NCBI GenBank assembly: GCA_037176725.1
Contig: JAZBRS010000023.1
Span: forward strand, 26,779,001 to 26,843,000
DNA: 64,000 nt
Direction of reading: 5' to 3'
From: Posidonia oceanica
Lineage: Eukaryota; Streptophyta; Magnoliopsida; Alismatales; Posidoniaceae
The notes beneath the pieces were generated by a model. That model worked only from the letters and a program-made list of their open reading frames with translations. It had not been told where the DNA came from and made no database searches. Shown here piece after piece: positions 1-12,779 of the stretch (the stretch's first letter is position 1; each line of letters opens with the position of its first letter). The translations under genes were made by a program, and so were the position numbers.

Positions 1-3000
1 GATTGGGATTACTACAATGCATATTGTCAAAAGAGGTCATTCCCTTCATGGCTGGCGTGATGTCCTCGGCTTTGAATCCGAGCTTGAGTGCTGTACGCAA
101 GGGACAAACGTTAAGACCTATCCCATGGTCAACCAGCGAGAGGGGAATGCGGAAACTTTTGAACTGCACCGTGATAAACAAGGGTTGATTGTGGTTAGTC
201 CCTGCTGGAGGCAGTTCATCGCTCGAGAAAGAGATAACCTGCGGCTCCACGATCATACCCACCATATTCTCCAGGGTTGCAGGCTCGATGGATTGTGACA
301 CATGGGCGGCTTGGAACACGCGGAGGAAAGCCTCACGATGTTCGCAGGATGAATGTATTAGGTCCCAAATGGAGATGTCAGCCTTCGCTTTTTTCAGTTG
401 GGTCGTGATGTCAGCTGAAGGCTGGTCTTTCTTGGAGGTGGAGGTAGTGGCTCAGTTAAAGGGTTCTGCAGAGGCAGGATCAGGGATTGGCCTGCTGGTG
501 GTTGGCTTGGTGGCACAAGTTGGCCTGCTGGTGGAGTAGGTTCTGGGGGGTTAGGCCTGGCTACTGGGGTTGTAGGTCTGTAGACCCTCCCCGACCGCAT
601 GACGTCCGCACACATTTCTGCAGCGTAGTCGTATGGAACGCGGTGGGTATCCCTGGTCAGGTTGACCACCAGGGGAGCACGAGTTGCGAGCTTGAGAGGG
701 ACTGTCGGGGTGTTTGTTGGTTGGTGGAGAGGTAAGGGATGTTGCTGGGGAGGCTGTAATGGCTCTGGTTGGGGCCTGGCTTACAGGCAAATCGGGGGTT
801 GAGCCTCTGGTAGCATGGTGGGCCTCGCGGCAGTGCGCTCCGGCTTGGCGTCCAGTTGGATCATGTGAATCCCCGACTCAGAACCGGTAAGTGCCACATG
901 ATAGAGAGCAGAAGGGAAAGGCTCAGAAATGTCTTGAATAAGATCAGAAGGGTCCACTATAGACGTAGTACACCCAAAAGGGAAGAAAGAATGCATACCT
1001 GAGGTCCCCGTGCCTCCCGGGCCAGAATGCTCCAGCAAAGGCTAGTGGACAATGCTTGGATTGGGGGGTGCTGACCCTAATGCAGAGGGGGATGCTGATG
1101 GAGGTGTGGATGTAGATGCTGCCTCCTGTGTGTTGATACTGATGACCTTTCGGTCAATCAGGTCCTGCACTGCGCCCCGTAGAGTGATACAACTATTCGT
1201 CGAGTGCCCGACAACTCGATGAAAGTCGCAGAATTGATCCGTCCTATACCACCTCGGAAGAGGGTTCGGTGGTGAGCGGACCTCGAGGAGCGTGAGGAGC
1301 GACGCAACCTTAGGAAGGACGGTGCTCAACAGTTCCACTAGCTGAGTGAAGCGATGCTGATGGTGAGGTCGTCTCTGCCCTTGGTGCTGTCCTTGCCGAA
1401 CTGGTGCGGCTGAGTAGATCGGTTAGGCGGTGGTGGTGATCTGTGGTGTGTGTGGTGCACTAGATGTGGGTGCATAAACTACCTGATTCGGGCCAGGCAG
1501 AGCCACCATGTGAATGGGAGCGGCGGGAGAGTCGACGTATGCCATGACAGTCCGTGGAGGATCCCTCCTCTTGGGGTTGTTGTTGTTGCTGCCATCGTTG
1601 TTGTTGTTGGTGTTGCCGCTGCTATTGCCATGGCTGCTGCTAGAGGAGGCGGTCTACTTGGCGAAGACGGAGAGTGCTGGAAAGTTGCCGCTCCGAAGGG
1701 AGCTCTCCAAGCGAGTGCCAACCTGAATCAGTAATGCAAAGTTAGTGACAGATTGGATGGCAAGCAGAGCCCCAGTAGATGGCTGCACGCCTTGGATCAC
1801 AATCTCGATAGATTCCTCGTCGGAGGGTCTATCGCGAACTTGTGCGGTAAGGGCGCGCCAACGGCCGACGTACTCTCCGAACGGCTCGTTGGTTCTCTAC
1901 TTAACAGTGACAAGGTCCTCGCGCTTAGGGACCAAGTCGAGGTTGAAGGAGTACTGCTCTAGGAACGCCCTGCCAAGGTCGTTCCAAGTCTTGATGGTGG
2001 CCATATCAAGTGATGTAAACCACTTGAGGGCCGGGCCAGTAAGACTTTTCTGGAACAGGCAGATCAACAACTTGTCATCAGCCTGGAGCTGAGCAAGGTC
2101 TCCATAATACGCCTTCATATGGGCGATGGGACAGCCCCTACCATTGTACTTTTCAAAATCTGGGATACAGAATTTTGGTGGGAGCATCACCTCTGGAAAG
2201 CAACAGAGGTCCTGGAATTGGTAGGAATGGAGGTCCGTGCCCTGCACTTGACGAAGTGCCTTCTCCAGAACGGCAAACCTGTCGTCGTTGGACTCTGGAG
2301 TTGCTGCCGAAGGTGATGGGGCAGTAGGGGTAGGGACCACATACGCCGATTGGGTCGCACCGAGGTGCTCCTCCGGATCCACCATCGCGTCGCCTGGTGG
2401 CGCGATGTGATGGCCGGCGTATCCATGCAAGGGTGCAGTGGGTGCAGTGGGTGGTGCAATGTATGCAGGGGAAGGAACATGCTGATGTGTAGGGTAAGGG
2501 TAAGCATGATGCTATGCAGGGAGGGGTGGAGATTGTGGGAGCAGCAGCTGCTGCAGTGGCACGGTGCCAGGCAGCGGGCCAGAAATGTGCTGTGCTCTAA
2601 CCAACCCGAGGGGCTGGCCACCAGGTGGCGGGGGTGCATGCAGTGCAGTGAATGGTGTGTATGCAGAGGACGGAGGCTGTGCCCCTATCACCGGAGTAGA
2701 GAGCAGCTGAGGCAGTGGTCGGGGCGGCAGTGCAGCAGGGAATGCCTGGGGAGGAGGAGCAGGGTGCAGAGGGACCTCAAGTGCAGAGGGAGACGAAGAG
2801 GGGCGAGCAGACAGAGTCATGCCCTGGAATATCTGGGTAAGCTCCATCAAGCGCTAGTACTATGCTTCAGGGGCCTCGTCAGTGGGGATGTTGAATTGCA
2901 ATACCGGCAAGGGACTAGATCCAAGAGGAGAGGACACAGACTATCCAAGAGGATGGGATCCTATGGCGGGAGTCACCGCAGCAGCAAGGGTGTCAAAAGG

Positions 3001-3237
3001 GACATGGCCCTGAGAGAGTGGAGACAGTGGTGCCTCCGGGGCACGAGTGGCGGTCACCAAGATGGACTCGGTGATCGGGTTTAGAGCTTGCTACTGCCCC
3101 ACAAAATAAAAGGGAGGCAGCTGTACCTGAGGGGGAGGCACAGGTACAGCGGAAGTCAAAGAGATCACCGGAGGGGCCGAAGCAGAAATCGCCTCCATGA
3201 CAACAGTAAGTAGGGGCTCAACGGTGCACTGGGCCAT
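1..3237 (-). pseudogene. Element A gag and start of protease (Tat-type Ty3/gypsy), decayed
   Basis: This is the minus-strand gag of a Tat-type retrotransposon, with the protease start at the window edge. It aligns along its length with the intact gag-pol at 51181-59799. Gag starts at the ATG at 3237 (SRSAMAQ context, as in the intact copy). The capsid-like region lies at about 2300-1900, with the conserved FEKYNGRGCPIAH and FQKSLTGPALKWF stretches. The degenerate zinc knuckle FCDFHRVVGHSTNSC is near 1230, and NLTRDTHRVPY near 665. At about 125-140 the protease active site reads DHG instead of the DNG of the intact copy. The frame is kept from 3411 to about 394 and is broken by single stop codons, most explained by CAG or TGG becoming TAG. 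The rest of pol lies left of the window. Gag would form the virus-like particle and protease would process it; this copy cannot do so. Confidence 0.9.
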
Positions 3238-4397
3238 GGCTGACCGTGAGCGAGTAAGAACAGGGCTACGATGAAAAGGGGGAGGACGACACCTATGGTG
3301 AGCTATAGTCGCAAAGGCGAGTAGCTCAGAAGATGAGGGTCGAGAACGGGTGTCACAACAGAGGCGTTTGTGAAGAGAAGTACTCAAGCTCTGACTAGGG
3401 AACTCGCTCACTGATCTCTGTTACAGACAAAGCAAATAGGTGTTAGAACCTAAAGGAAAATGCAAATGTTTAATTGGTGGTATGAATGCACTCATGCAAA
3501 TGGTATGCTTTCTAGCATGCATTCTCTCTCACCAATCTAGTGTGTCATAGTAGGTTGTCTACTTCGAACTCGCATAGGTGTATGGGTCACCGACTCGGTC
3601 AGAAAGTAAGGTCCCCGTTCTAAATCCTGACCAAAGCTCAGGCAGTGAACGGGTGATGCGTTTGGAGCCTCGACTTGGCCAAAGCATAGGTTGTACCCAC
3701 GACTAACACCGACACCACCCCTGACAAGGGGGGACAGAACGACCAACTCGCTCCATGCCAAAGTGGTGGAACGAGAGACTGAAACTGTCCTTCTCAGACT
3801 GATAGGTGGACTCAGATGAGAAGATGCATGCCCTATATGATGATTCATGCAAAATGATTAAAGTCTTTTATCTTGCATGTTTTATTAACCCAAAAGGGGG
3901 TGAATGTGTGCTGGCGTCTTTAGTTGCTCCTAGATTTGACTTTTACTTGCTGTTTTTAATTACCAAGGGGAGGAAACAAGCATTCTCTAGTTGTCCTTAG
4001 GCCAAAAGCAAAAGGGGAAGAAAACATCCAAACATGGCAAGCAAACAACACACATCATCACAAAAGACATGCGCATGGCATGTGCAGGTGTTTGTGGGCA
4101 TGATAGTGAAAAGAAAAACACTTGTCACATCAAAAGGCAGATATGCATGGTATGTGCATGTGTAGTGGCATAGCAATTGTGTAGAACATAGCATTTACCA
4201 CTCAGAAGGTATGTATAGTGCATGAAGCAAGTATTTAAGCATGTATAATGCATAAATAAAACAAGTAAAGGCAATGTAAGCAATACAACATGCAAACAGG
4301 TATAAGGCAGGCAGTAAAGTAAAGAAGCAGGCATAAGGCAAGCACAAGCGAAAAACCATGCAAGCGAAAAGCCAAAACGAAAGCCGGAGTCTAAAAT
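3238..4397 (-). other. Element A 5' leader between primer-binding site and gag
   Basis: This untranslated leader aligns in patches with the leader of element F (49818-51180), for example in the block around 3540-3800. On the minus strand a splice acceptor-like pyrimidine tract ending in CTGTAACAG abuts position 3417, exactly 180 nt before the gag ATG. The equivalent site in F is 181 nt before its ATG. No gene is seen in the leader. Confidence 0.7.
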
Positions 4398-4415
4398 CCT
4401 CAGTAGAGTCGCCAG
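4398..4415 (-). other. Primer-binding site of element A (tRNA-Arg type)
   Basis: The minus-strand 18-mer TGGCGACTCTACTGAGGA sits three bases inside the LTR end. It matches the 3' end of plant tRNA-Arg(ACG), as I recall it, at 16 of 18 positions. This fixes the LTR to its right as a 5' LTR of element A. Confidence 0.8.
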
Positions 4416-4418
4416 CCT

Positions 4419-7400
4419 GTGAATGCCCGATCCCACAGATCTGGACCGACGAGGGGGTCCGAAAGAGAAGAGGAACTTCACGGATGGAGCGACGCGAAGA
4501 AGGAAAGCAAAAGATAAGACAAAACAGAGTCGCCACCTAGTCTATTCAATCGGGAGACGAGGAAAATCGGAGGAAAGCATAGAAAAACATGCAGATGAAT
4601 GCAATGCTATACAAAATGTATAACTCGTGCCAAGGACGAGAGCAAAATGGTCACTGCGGGTCCAAAGAAAGGATAAGGACTCCTATTACGTGCGGGGAAG
4701 GTGTTAGGCACCCCTGACATGCCCGAGGAATCGGTCTTTCTTGGCTAAACGCTCGCATTTGCAAGATGTCGGCAATGATTGCCTTTAACTGTACGCCTAA
4801 GGGGCGATGAATGCTATGCCATGCTATGAATGCTTTAATGCCTAAATGCCTGAATGCTATGCATGAGAAATTAAACGTGCAACCTATGTGCTCAGCAGCG
4901 CTGTCTGTGTTCCGAACCGGGCGAACTCTGGTTCGTGAGAACTTCAGACAGTAAGCATCACTGCCCTAATGCAAATGCAGCCGATAAAACAAAACGCCGA
5001 TAAAACCACGCAATGCAAGTGTACGACATGCAAAGGGGAAAGAAAACAAGGGCGGAAAAGTCAAATAAAACCACACGATGCGAGTGTCAAACAAGTAAAG
5101 GGGAATGAAGACGGATTCGATAAACCAAGTAAACACCACCCGATGCAAGTGTATGCAAAGACGAAAGAAAACCGACGTGGAGAACCACAGGAAAGTGGGC
5201 GATGCAAGGCGCAAAACCAAAAACAGGGGTTTGGCAGCATGCATGGGTGTCAAGGCATATGTCGGAGGCAATAAAATGCAGAAAGCGACGACCAAAACAA
5301 AATCGGCGTTTAAAACGGTGTTTAGCCAACTGTAAGTGTTGGACGCAGCAATGACCTGTGTCCAATGTTGGACGCAGGACCAGACAGCGTCCAACGTAGA
5401 CAGATGGAAGACAGCAGAAACCATGCAGTCTTGGAAAACATGCATTCTAGATGTTTGGATGCGATGCAAATGCAATGATGCAGTAGAGGACATGTAAATC
5501 ATGCAAAGCAATCAAAGTAAACAGCCTAAGGAAAGATTTAATGGCATGGTGCAAGCATGAACTGGATTTAAACACTGCAGGGTGTTGGACGCTAGAGTAC
5601 ACAGTGTCCAACATAGGATGCTGGAGCACTTTGCGTCCAACAAGGCGCAGACAGGGCGCAGACAGGCATACAACAAAATAGCATGCAAAGTGATAGAGGA
5701 AACATCATGGCATACATTTAAGTTGCTGCAAACAAGTTTAGACTAAGCATGCATACATGGATCAAGTAAAATCCAAAAAGAAAAGCATTTGGAAAGCATG
5801 CTAAGGAAAAAACACAGCCAGTGTGTACGACGCAAGCACCACCTGCGTCCTATGTAGGATGTTAGCAGTACCTACGTCCAACACAAAGGAAGGCAAAGGC
5901 ATGGAGAAACCTGCATAAAACCCTGATAAAAAACCATGAAAACATGACAACAGTGGCTATGAGGGCTAAGGACAAATATGCAAGCAAGGGTTAAGCAAAC
6001 ACAAGAGGTAATAACATCATGCAAGCATTTAAGCAAGAGCAGCTGAGCAGAAACATAGGATGCAGAGTACATCTGCATCCAACATAGGACGCAGAATGTA
6101 CCTGTGTCCAACACATAAAAGAGGCATAACAAGCTGCAAGGAAGAACTGAGCTTAGAGACCACTAAAATATGCATGCAAGCTATTGAAAGCGGGCTAAAC
6201 CAAGGCATGCAACATAGATCGAGCAAGTATCCTAAATAATATATTTTAAGAAGCATGTATAAGGAAATAAGGGAACAAATACCCATGTAAACCAACATGC
6301 ATCCTTAGGAAGGAACTTGCAAACTTAAAAATAGTTGCCTTGGAGGCCAAACACCACTAAACATGCATGGAGCAAGTGTACAACTCAAAAGAAAGCAACA
6401 CTCAATCATGGCAGCAAGTATAAGCAAGCAGAGCAGTAGGACGCTAGACACACCAGCGGCCAACGCTAGACGCAGTGTGCTCCAGCGTCCAACACAGGCA
6501 AACAACATAATAATCTAAAGTATGAAATATGGATCCAAACTAGGATCAAAACTTGATATAAAACATACCATAGCATTTGCAAGCATTAAGGGAAGCATGT
6601 AAAGTAAACTCATAGAGATGCAACAAAAGCATAGCAACTGGGAAGCAAAAAAGAAGCAAAATAAAATAAAAGACCTGCAAGGTTGTTGGACGCACCAGCA
6701 TGTGCATCCAATAGGTCGGGAAGTTTCCCGGCCAAGATCAGTGGCCAAATTGGCCAAAAATCCCAAACTAACTTGCTAGGAAGCAAGAGTGAGTGACGAC
6801 GAGCATGTCCATGTGCTTGGTGCTAGAAATAGATGGGTGGATTGCTCCACCCACCTCCTCCTCCTCGCGGCCGGAAAGCCAAGGCAGGGGGTGTGTGTGC
6901 TGTGTTAAAACATGTAAAAACTACCTTATCATGCTACCACATGCACGTACAAGCTAGGGGTGAAGAAAGCCTACCTGGTCGTGGCTTGCAGAGGTGTATT
7001 TGCGCTCGGTCGGTGACGCACAGGAATGCGGCAGGCGAACTCCGACGAGCTCTCTGGGCGCAAAAGGGAGGCTGAAGAACATGGCTGAAGGCTCAAGGAT
7101 GTTCGTGGGAGCTCACTCAAGGTCGCACAAGCTCTGGATTCTCTCGCAAATGGGTGTGGTGATCTGGGAATGGCGGTGAAGTGCTAGTTTTGTTGGGTTC
7201 CTTTGAAAAAGACAGCGGCGTTGTAGAGGTGGCAGAGGCTTTGGCAGGGCATGGCAGGGGTCGTGGTGAGTGGGGAGGCCACGAGGCATGTCAGGCAGGT
7301 TAGTGTGGCTTGTCTGGAGGTGGCCAAAGTCTCAGTGGTGGCAGGACGCAAGTGGCAGTGGCAGTGGGTGGCTGTGTGAGCTAAAGACCCACAGGCGGAG

Positions 7401-7817
7401 GAAGGGACGCTGTGGCAGGGAGTAAGTGGGCTTGGCACGTAGCGGGTGGCTGTAGTGGGGTGAGAGGACGGCTAGTAACTGCGGTATGGGCGGGAGGAAG
7501 GACGGAAGTGGTGAGCCAGAGGTGGCAGTTGCTGCTGCAACTCCCGACTCGTTGGACGTTGGCACAGGGCGCGTCCAATGTTGGACGCTACCAATGCCAG
7601 CGTCCAACGAGCCCAAGAGGAGAAAGGCTTAAGTTGGTCTTGACTTTGGTTTGAAACTTGGGTTAAAGTTTAGGTTAAAGTTTGGTGATGTTTTAGGATG
7701 GGTTTAGGTGGGATTTAGGGTTTGGATGGGGTTTGAGTGGAAAGAGCCATCCCAGAGTCCGAGCGAGCTTGCAGGAGGGTCCACCATCTTCCAGCTTATC
7801 AAAATGGGGTGTCTACA
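4419..7817 (-). mobile_element. 5' LTR of element A (3.4 kb)
   Basis: On the minus strand this LTR starts at 7817 with TGTAGACACCCCATTTT and ends at 4419 in ATTCACA, just before the primer-binding site. It holds the conserved U5-like hairpin block (4694-4714) and an internal copy of the primer-site core, GGTGGCGACTC, at 4525-4537. A splice donor-like GACCAG/GTAGG sits at 6980-6971. Repeated dyad modules of the GTTGGACGC...GCGTCCAAC type occur near 7551-7608, 6690, 6440, 6060, 5825, 5580 and 5340. I did not find a clear TATA box. Tat-lineage LTRs are often several kilobases long, so the size is normal. No gene is credible inside it. Confidence 0.85.
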
Positions 7818-8550
7818 ATTGGCGACAAAACGTGGAGTTGGAAAGCGAGTTGTCGACCGAGACGCATATCAGCGACAAAACACGGAGGTGGAAAGTGAGT
7901 TGTCGATCGAGACGCATATCGACGGCAAAACGCAGAGGCGGAAAGCGAATTGTCAACCGAGAAGCCTGCTGGTGACAAAACGCAGAGGTGGAAAGCGAAT
8001 TGTCAATCGAGAAGCCTGTCAGTGACAAAAAGTAGAGGCGGAAAGCGAATTGTCAATCGAAAAGCCTGTCGGTGACAATACGCAGAGGTGGAAAGCGAAT
8101 TGTCAACTGAGAAGCCTGCCGGTGACAAAACGCAGAGGCAGAAAGTGAATTGTCAACCGAGAAGCCTGCCGGTGACAAAACGTAGAGGTGGAAAGCGAAT
8201 TGTCAATCGAGAAGCCTACCGGTGACAATACGTAGAGGCAGAAAGCGAATTGTCAACCGAGAAGCCTATCGGTGACAAAACGCAGAGGCGGAAAGCGAAT
8301 TGTCAACCGAGAATCCTGCCAGTGACAAAATGCAGAGGCGGAAAGCGAATTGTCAACCGAGAAGCCTGCCGATGACAAAACACAGAGGCAGAAAGCGAAT
8401 TGTCAACCGAGAAGCCTGTCGGTGACAATACGTAGAGCCGAAAAGCGAATTGTCAACCGAGAAGCCTGCCGGTGACAAAACGCAGAGGCGAAAAGCGAAT
8501 TGTCAACCGAGAAGCCTGTCGGTGACAAAATGCAGAGGCGGAAAGCGAAT
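7818..8550. repeat. Tandem array, 50-bp unit, about 14.6 copies
   Basis: Units begin at 7821 and recur every 50 bases to about 8550. They contain GAAAGCGAATTGTCAACCGA with few differences. The three copies nearest the LTR are the most diverged. The array directly touches the start of LTR A, the position of the 3' untranslated region of a minus-strand element. Tandem arrays in the 3' UTR are typical of Tat/Ogre retrotransposons. Open frames through the array are by-products of the repeat. Confidence 0.9.
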
Positions 8551-10125
8551 CGTTATCAAAGGACAAACAAGATGCCCCTGGTATAGAGACGTAGAAAGGT
8601 TCACTTTGCGGGCAAACGCGACAAAGGGAGATATGAAGGCAAAGGGGGCATGCCGGCTAGTTTAGCCGAGAGAAGTCTGCCGAGGAGTCTGGTTTGCAGG
8701 TGCCCCTGTACCGCTGCTACTGAATACTGGCTGAGGCGTTCGATGATGCTTGTTTGCTGATGTTGACCTCTGAAGGCAGGTTTGCTTGTTGCTGGCTGCT
8801 GAGAGAGTGTTGTCATTGGTTGTCAATGCTTGTTGTCCATGCCTGATGTCCACACTTGACGCTTGGGGAACATGGAATGTCTGCAGTGCCGTTTTGGGCT
8901 CGCAGTTCTGTGCCAGATCTGTGCGTTGATAGAAGCTGTCGGGTTTGCATTGTTGGCTGTGGCAGACTTGTTTTGAGTGTGCTCTGATATACGTGCCCTG
9001 ACCAGGAAGCAACTGATATGTCCCTGCCCAGAAATGTTGGAGTTGATCTTGCGAGGTTATGCATAAACAGGCAAGTATTGCAAGTGTTCAAGCAAGATGA
9101 TTGATTATTAGAGGTTTTTATTTGTTTGCCCTTAGTTATGTTGGAAAGCATTTATGCTTGCTGAAAGGAGGAGGAAACCCTCGACTCAATTGACCCTACC
9201 AGGACTCACAAGTTGTGGATGGCTCTCCTTGGTGGGTGGTGACGCTCAAGCTCTCAGTAGGTGATGGATCGGGCTCTGTGCCAAACTCTTTTGGGCCCTA
9301 CACCTGCTCTTTTGAGATTTTCTTCTTTTCTGCTCCCTCATGGACGCTCGGGTTCGCTCTATCCTTGACTTTGGAGGTAAATAGGTGCTTGGTCTGGACT
9401 GGAGGCTTTTGCTGTAGGAAGGGGTGGCTAGTCCCTCTAGAGATGGGGGGTTGTCCAGGCACATGCTCCTACTCCTCTCCAAGGTATGGTGGGGATAAGG
9501 CTAATCTGCACGTCCCTCTCTTGGGTTGACTTCTGTCTTCATCTTCTATCTGCATTTTTTTTCTTTTATCCCCATGCGAATTTGCATTCTTTCAGGCTCA
9601 CTCTCTCAGTCGCCCTAACATTTTCTTCTCCCTCTAGGAGGTGCAGGCCCCGTACGGAGTTTGGACACTTCGTCCTACTCTCAGACGAATGGTGGCTCTC
9701 TCACTTACCTGGTTATCTAGGTAGTGTCAGTTGAGAAGGGATGACTCTCTCCTTCCAGTAGGCTTGTTTTTCCGATTTTCCTCATCGGGCCAATGATTGG
9801 CATGCAAGATGTTTTTGCTTTTAGGTTTTCTGATTTTTTTTGATTTTTTTGACTGTTTGCTTTTTGATTTTTTTGATTTTTCAGTTTTTTGAAAGAAAGG
9901 AATGCAAGAAAAGAAATAGGCAAAGGATACGACGCTGGTCCCCATTGTTTGCTGCTTTCTGCTGTTGATTGCTCTAGTAGTACTGCTGTGGTTGTTGAGA
10001 CTGCTACTGCATGTGCTGTTGTTGATCCAGGCCTCTGTTGGGATCCAAGGTGTTGTGTTTGCAGACTCAGGCCGGTGCTCGAAAGACATGCAAGCTCTCT
10101 AAGCCGGGCCCCCCCGCGGACAAGG
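8551..10125 (-). other. Probable 3' region of deleted element B; no intact gene
   Basis: No convincing gene is present. A T-rich tract of TTTTTTGATTTTT units (9830-9895) resembles the one at 37590-37805, which lies downstream of pol in element D. A short stretch near 9480 resembles D near 38490. I infer that this is the 3' untranslated part of element B, brought next to gag by deletion of pol. The exact junction near 10120 cannot be fixed by eye. Confidence 0.4.
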
Positions 10126-12389
10126 CTAGGGAAAAGCTGGAGAAGAGATCAAATCGATGAGATCGGAGGGATCCATCGAGGAATAGTTGGAATCAGTGAG
10201 AACGGGAGCGAGAAGATAGACCTCTGAGGTCCCAGGATCCTCAGAGCTGGCAAGCTCAGGCGAGGAAAGGCTGGCTACACTAGGGTATGCAGGTGCAGAT
10301 GTGTGTGCAGCCTCCTGTGCATTGACAATAAGGACTCTGTTGTCAATGAAGCTCTGAATGACGTCCCGAAGAGTGTGGCAATTATCAGTTGAGTGCCCCA
10401 TGGCTCGATGGTAATCATAGTACGTGCTCGCATTGTACCACCATGGAAGAGGGTCTGGTGGCGGGCGAGTTTCCGGGAGTCTCAGAAGTGACACAACCTG
10501 AGGAAAGACGGCGCTTAGCGATGCATCAAGTGGGGTGAAGTCGCTCTCAGTGCGGTAGCCTCGTCTCTACTTAGGCTGTTGTCCTTGCCAAGCTGGTGCG
10601 ATGTGATGCATCGGCTCAACGGTGGCAGTGTGTGTAGTGTGTGGAAAACTAAGTGTAGATGCAAACTGAGGTGAACCGGGCTAGTTCTTAGCAGGGAGAA
10701 GCTTCGCAGGAGAGTCGATGCAAGCGACGGTCGGCTTCTTGTGGTAGCGGACGTCGGAGTCATTGTTGCCTTTGTTGCTGCTATTGTTGGAGGCGGTAGC
10801 TTGCTTCGTGTATTCAGTGAGTGCAGGGAAGTTTTCACTCCACAGTGATCTCTCCATGCGAGTGCTAGCCCGGGTCAGCGATGCAAAACTAGGGATAGGC
10901 TGGATGCTAAGCAGTCCCCCAATCATTGGTTGCGCTCCCCTGGTGATGATCTCAATAGACTCCTCTTCCGAGGGTCTATCTTTGACCTGGGAGGCCAAGG
11001 TGCGCTAGCGACCGACATACTCCCCGAATGATTCATGGGGCATCTGCTGAAGAGCGACAAGATCCTCGTGCTTAGGGATAAAGTCAAGGTTGAAGGAATA
11101 TTGTTCCATGAACGCCTGGGAAAGGTCACGCCAAGTCTTGACGGTAGCCATGTCAAGTGATATGAACCACTTAAGAGCAGGGCCCGTCAGACTTTTCTGG
11201 AATAAACGAATCAGTAGCCTATCGTCATGCTGGAGCTGGACGAGGTTGCTACAGTACGGCTTCAGATGGAAGATTGGGCAGCCTCTACCATTGTATTTTT
11301 CAAATTCCAGGATGCGGAAGTTTGCAGGGAGTATCACCTCTAGAAAGTAGCAGAGGTCCCGGAATTGGTAGGACTAGCAGTCTTGGCCATGCACTTGACG
11401 AAGTGCTCTCTCCAGATCACCCATCCTGGCAAGGAGGGCGTCTGAGGTTGCTGCTGATGAGAGTGGTGCAGCTGAGGCAGGAACTGCGTATGCTGTGTGG
11501 GTTACGCGAAAGCGCTCCTCTGGATCCACCATCACGCCGCCTGGTGTCAAGGCGTGAGGGCCAGCATACCCGTGCGAGGGTGTAAAGTGTGGTGACATGC
11601 ACGCTGGAGCCTGAATAATTTGATGCAAAGGGGATGAGTAAAAGGCATGCTGTGCAGTGTGTTGTGCAGTGTATGGGAGCTGCAGCTGTTGCACCGGTAC
11701 GGTTCCGGGCAACGGGCTTAGGAGATGCTGCGCTCTTGCCAATCCGGGGAACTGGCCACCAAATGACGGAGTTGCATGCTGTGCAAAGTGTTGTGTAAGT
11801 GCAGGAGGCCGATAGGGCGCCCCCATCGCCGAAGCTGTGAGGAGCTGGGGCGGTTGTAAGGGCAGAAGTGCAGTGTGGTGAGCCTGCCAAACTACAGAGG
11901 GCTGCACCGGAACCTCAGGGGTCAAGAGAGGATGCAGAAAAGAGGGAGCAGGACCAGAAGAAAAGGCCATGCCTTGTAACCTTTGGGTCATAGCCCATAG
12001 ATGTTGCGCTCGCATGGCAGAGGACTCGTCTACCGACGAGTCGGGATGTAAAGGTATGGCTGTTGAAGGGGGCACGAAAACAAAAGTGCTAAGAGGGACG
12101 GACCCTACAACATAAGTAGCCGCAGCCGGCTGAGTTCCTGAAACAGGAAAGCCCAAAAAAGGAACAAAAGGAGGGGTATCCAGAGCCTGAGTGGCGGTCA
12201 CCGCGACAGAATCGATGATGGGCTCTGGACTGACTATGATCCACGGTTCCCCTGTGTATGCAGAGGATCGTCATGCAACTGGAAACGGCATGCATGGAGA
12301 GAAGGGAAAACTGCAGTAGTAGGAGGGATCGAAGCCGAAAACTCCTCTAGTGCAACAGAAGTGAGAGGCTCGCTGGCATGCTAGGCCAT
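10126..12389 (-). pseudogene. Element B gag, decayed
   Basis: This is a second, more diverged minus-strand Tat-type gag. It shares with the intact copy the segments MDPSDLIDLISSPAFP, FEKYNGRGCPI, FQKSLTGPALKWF and DMATVKTW...QAFMEQYSFNLD, and the YHRAMGHSTDNC remnant of the zinc knuckle, where the first cysteine is replaced by tyrosine. The start is placed at the ATG at 12389 by alignment, but a stop follows two codons later and the frame changes before 12201. From 12201 to 10126 one frame is kept and broken by single stops, for example TAG in place of tryptophan after FGEYVGR. Protease, RT and integrase are absent, so the element could not move by itself. Confidence 0.85.
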
Positions 12390-12779
12390 GGCTGATCGCG
12401 AGTGGGCAAGGATAGGGCTGCAGCAAAAAGAAGACGTATGAGTCCTAGGACGAACTATCGTCGAAGACGACGAAATAGCCCGGAAAGAGAGGGGGACCAC
12501 GGGGAGCTGCTCGGGATAGAGACGCTCGAGTTTCGGCCGAGGACCTCGCACCTACCTGCAGATCGGCAAAGCAAATCAGGTTAGCACCTGGACAAAAATG
12601 CAAGTGGTTACGGTGATATGAATGTCATACATGCAGATGAATGTCCTAATATGCGCTCTCTCACCATGTATGTCCTGAGTAGGCTGAATACTCGAACAAG
12701 CTCACAGGGGCTCAGGCGGGGTGTCTTGTCAACCCTGAGCAGTGGCCTCGGTTCCCTCAACCTCGCTCAGGGGGGCATC
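12390..12779 (-). other. Element B 5' leader, truncated by LTR1
   Basis: The minus strand aligns in short blocks with the leaders of A and F. A CTGCAG acceptor-like site has its exon border at 12555, 166 nt before gag. The leader ends at LTR1. The last bases on the plus strand, AGGGGGGCATC, look like a polypurine tract, so the final 50-80 bases may instead belong to the LTR1 element. No gene is seen. Confidence 0.5.

Noticed and set aside
7818..8550. Regular 50-bp array as a CRISPR
   Set aside because: The whole unit is repeated with no unique spacers, no cas genes occur, and the DNA is plant nuclear.
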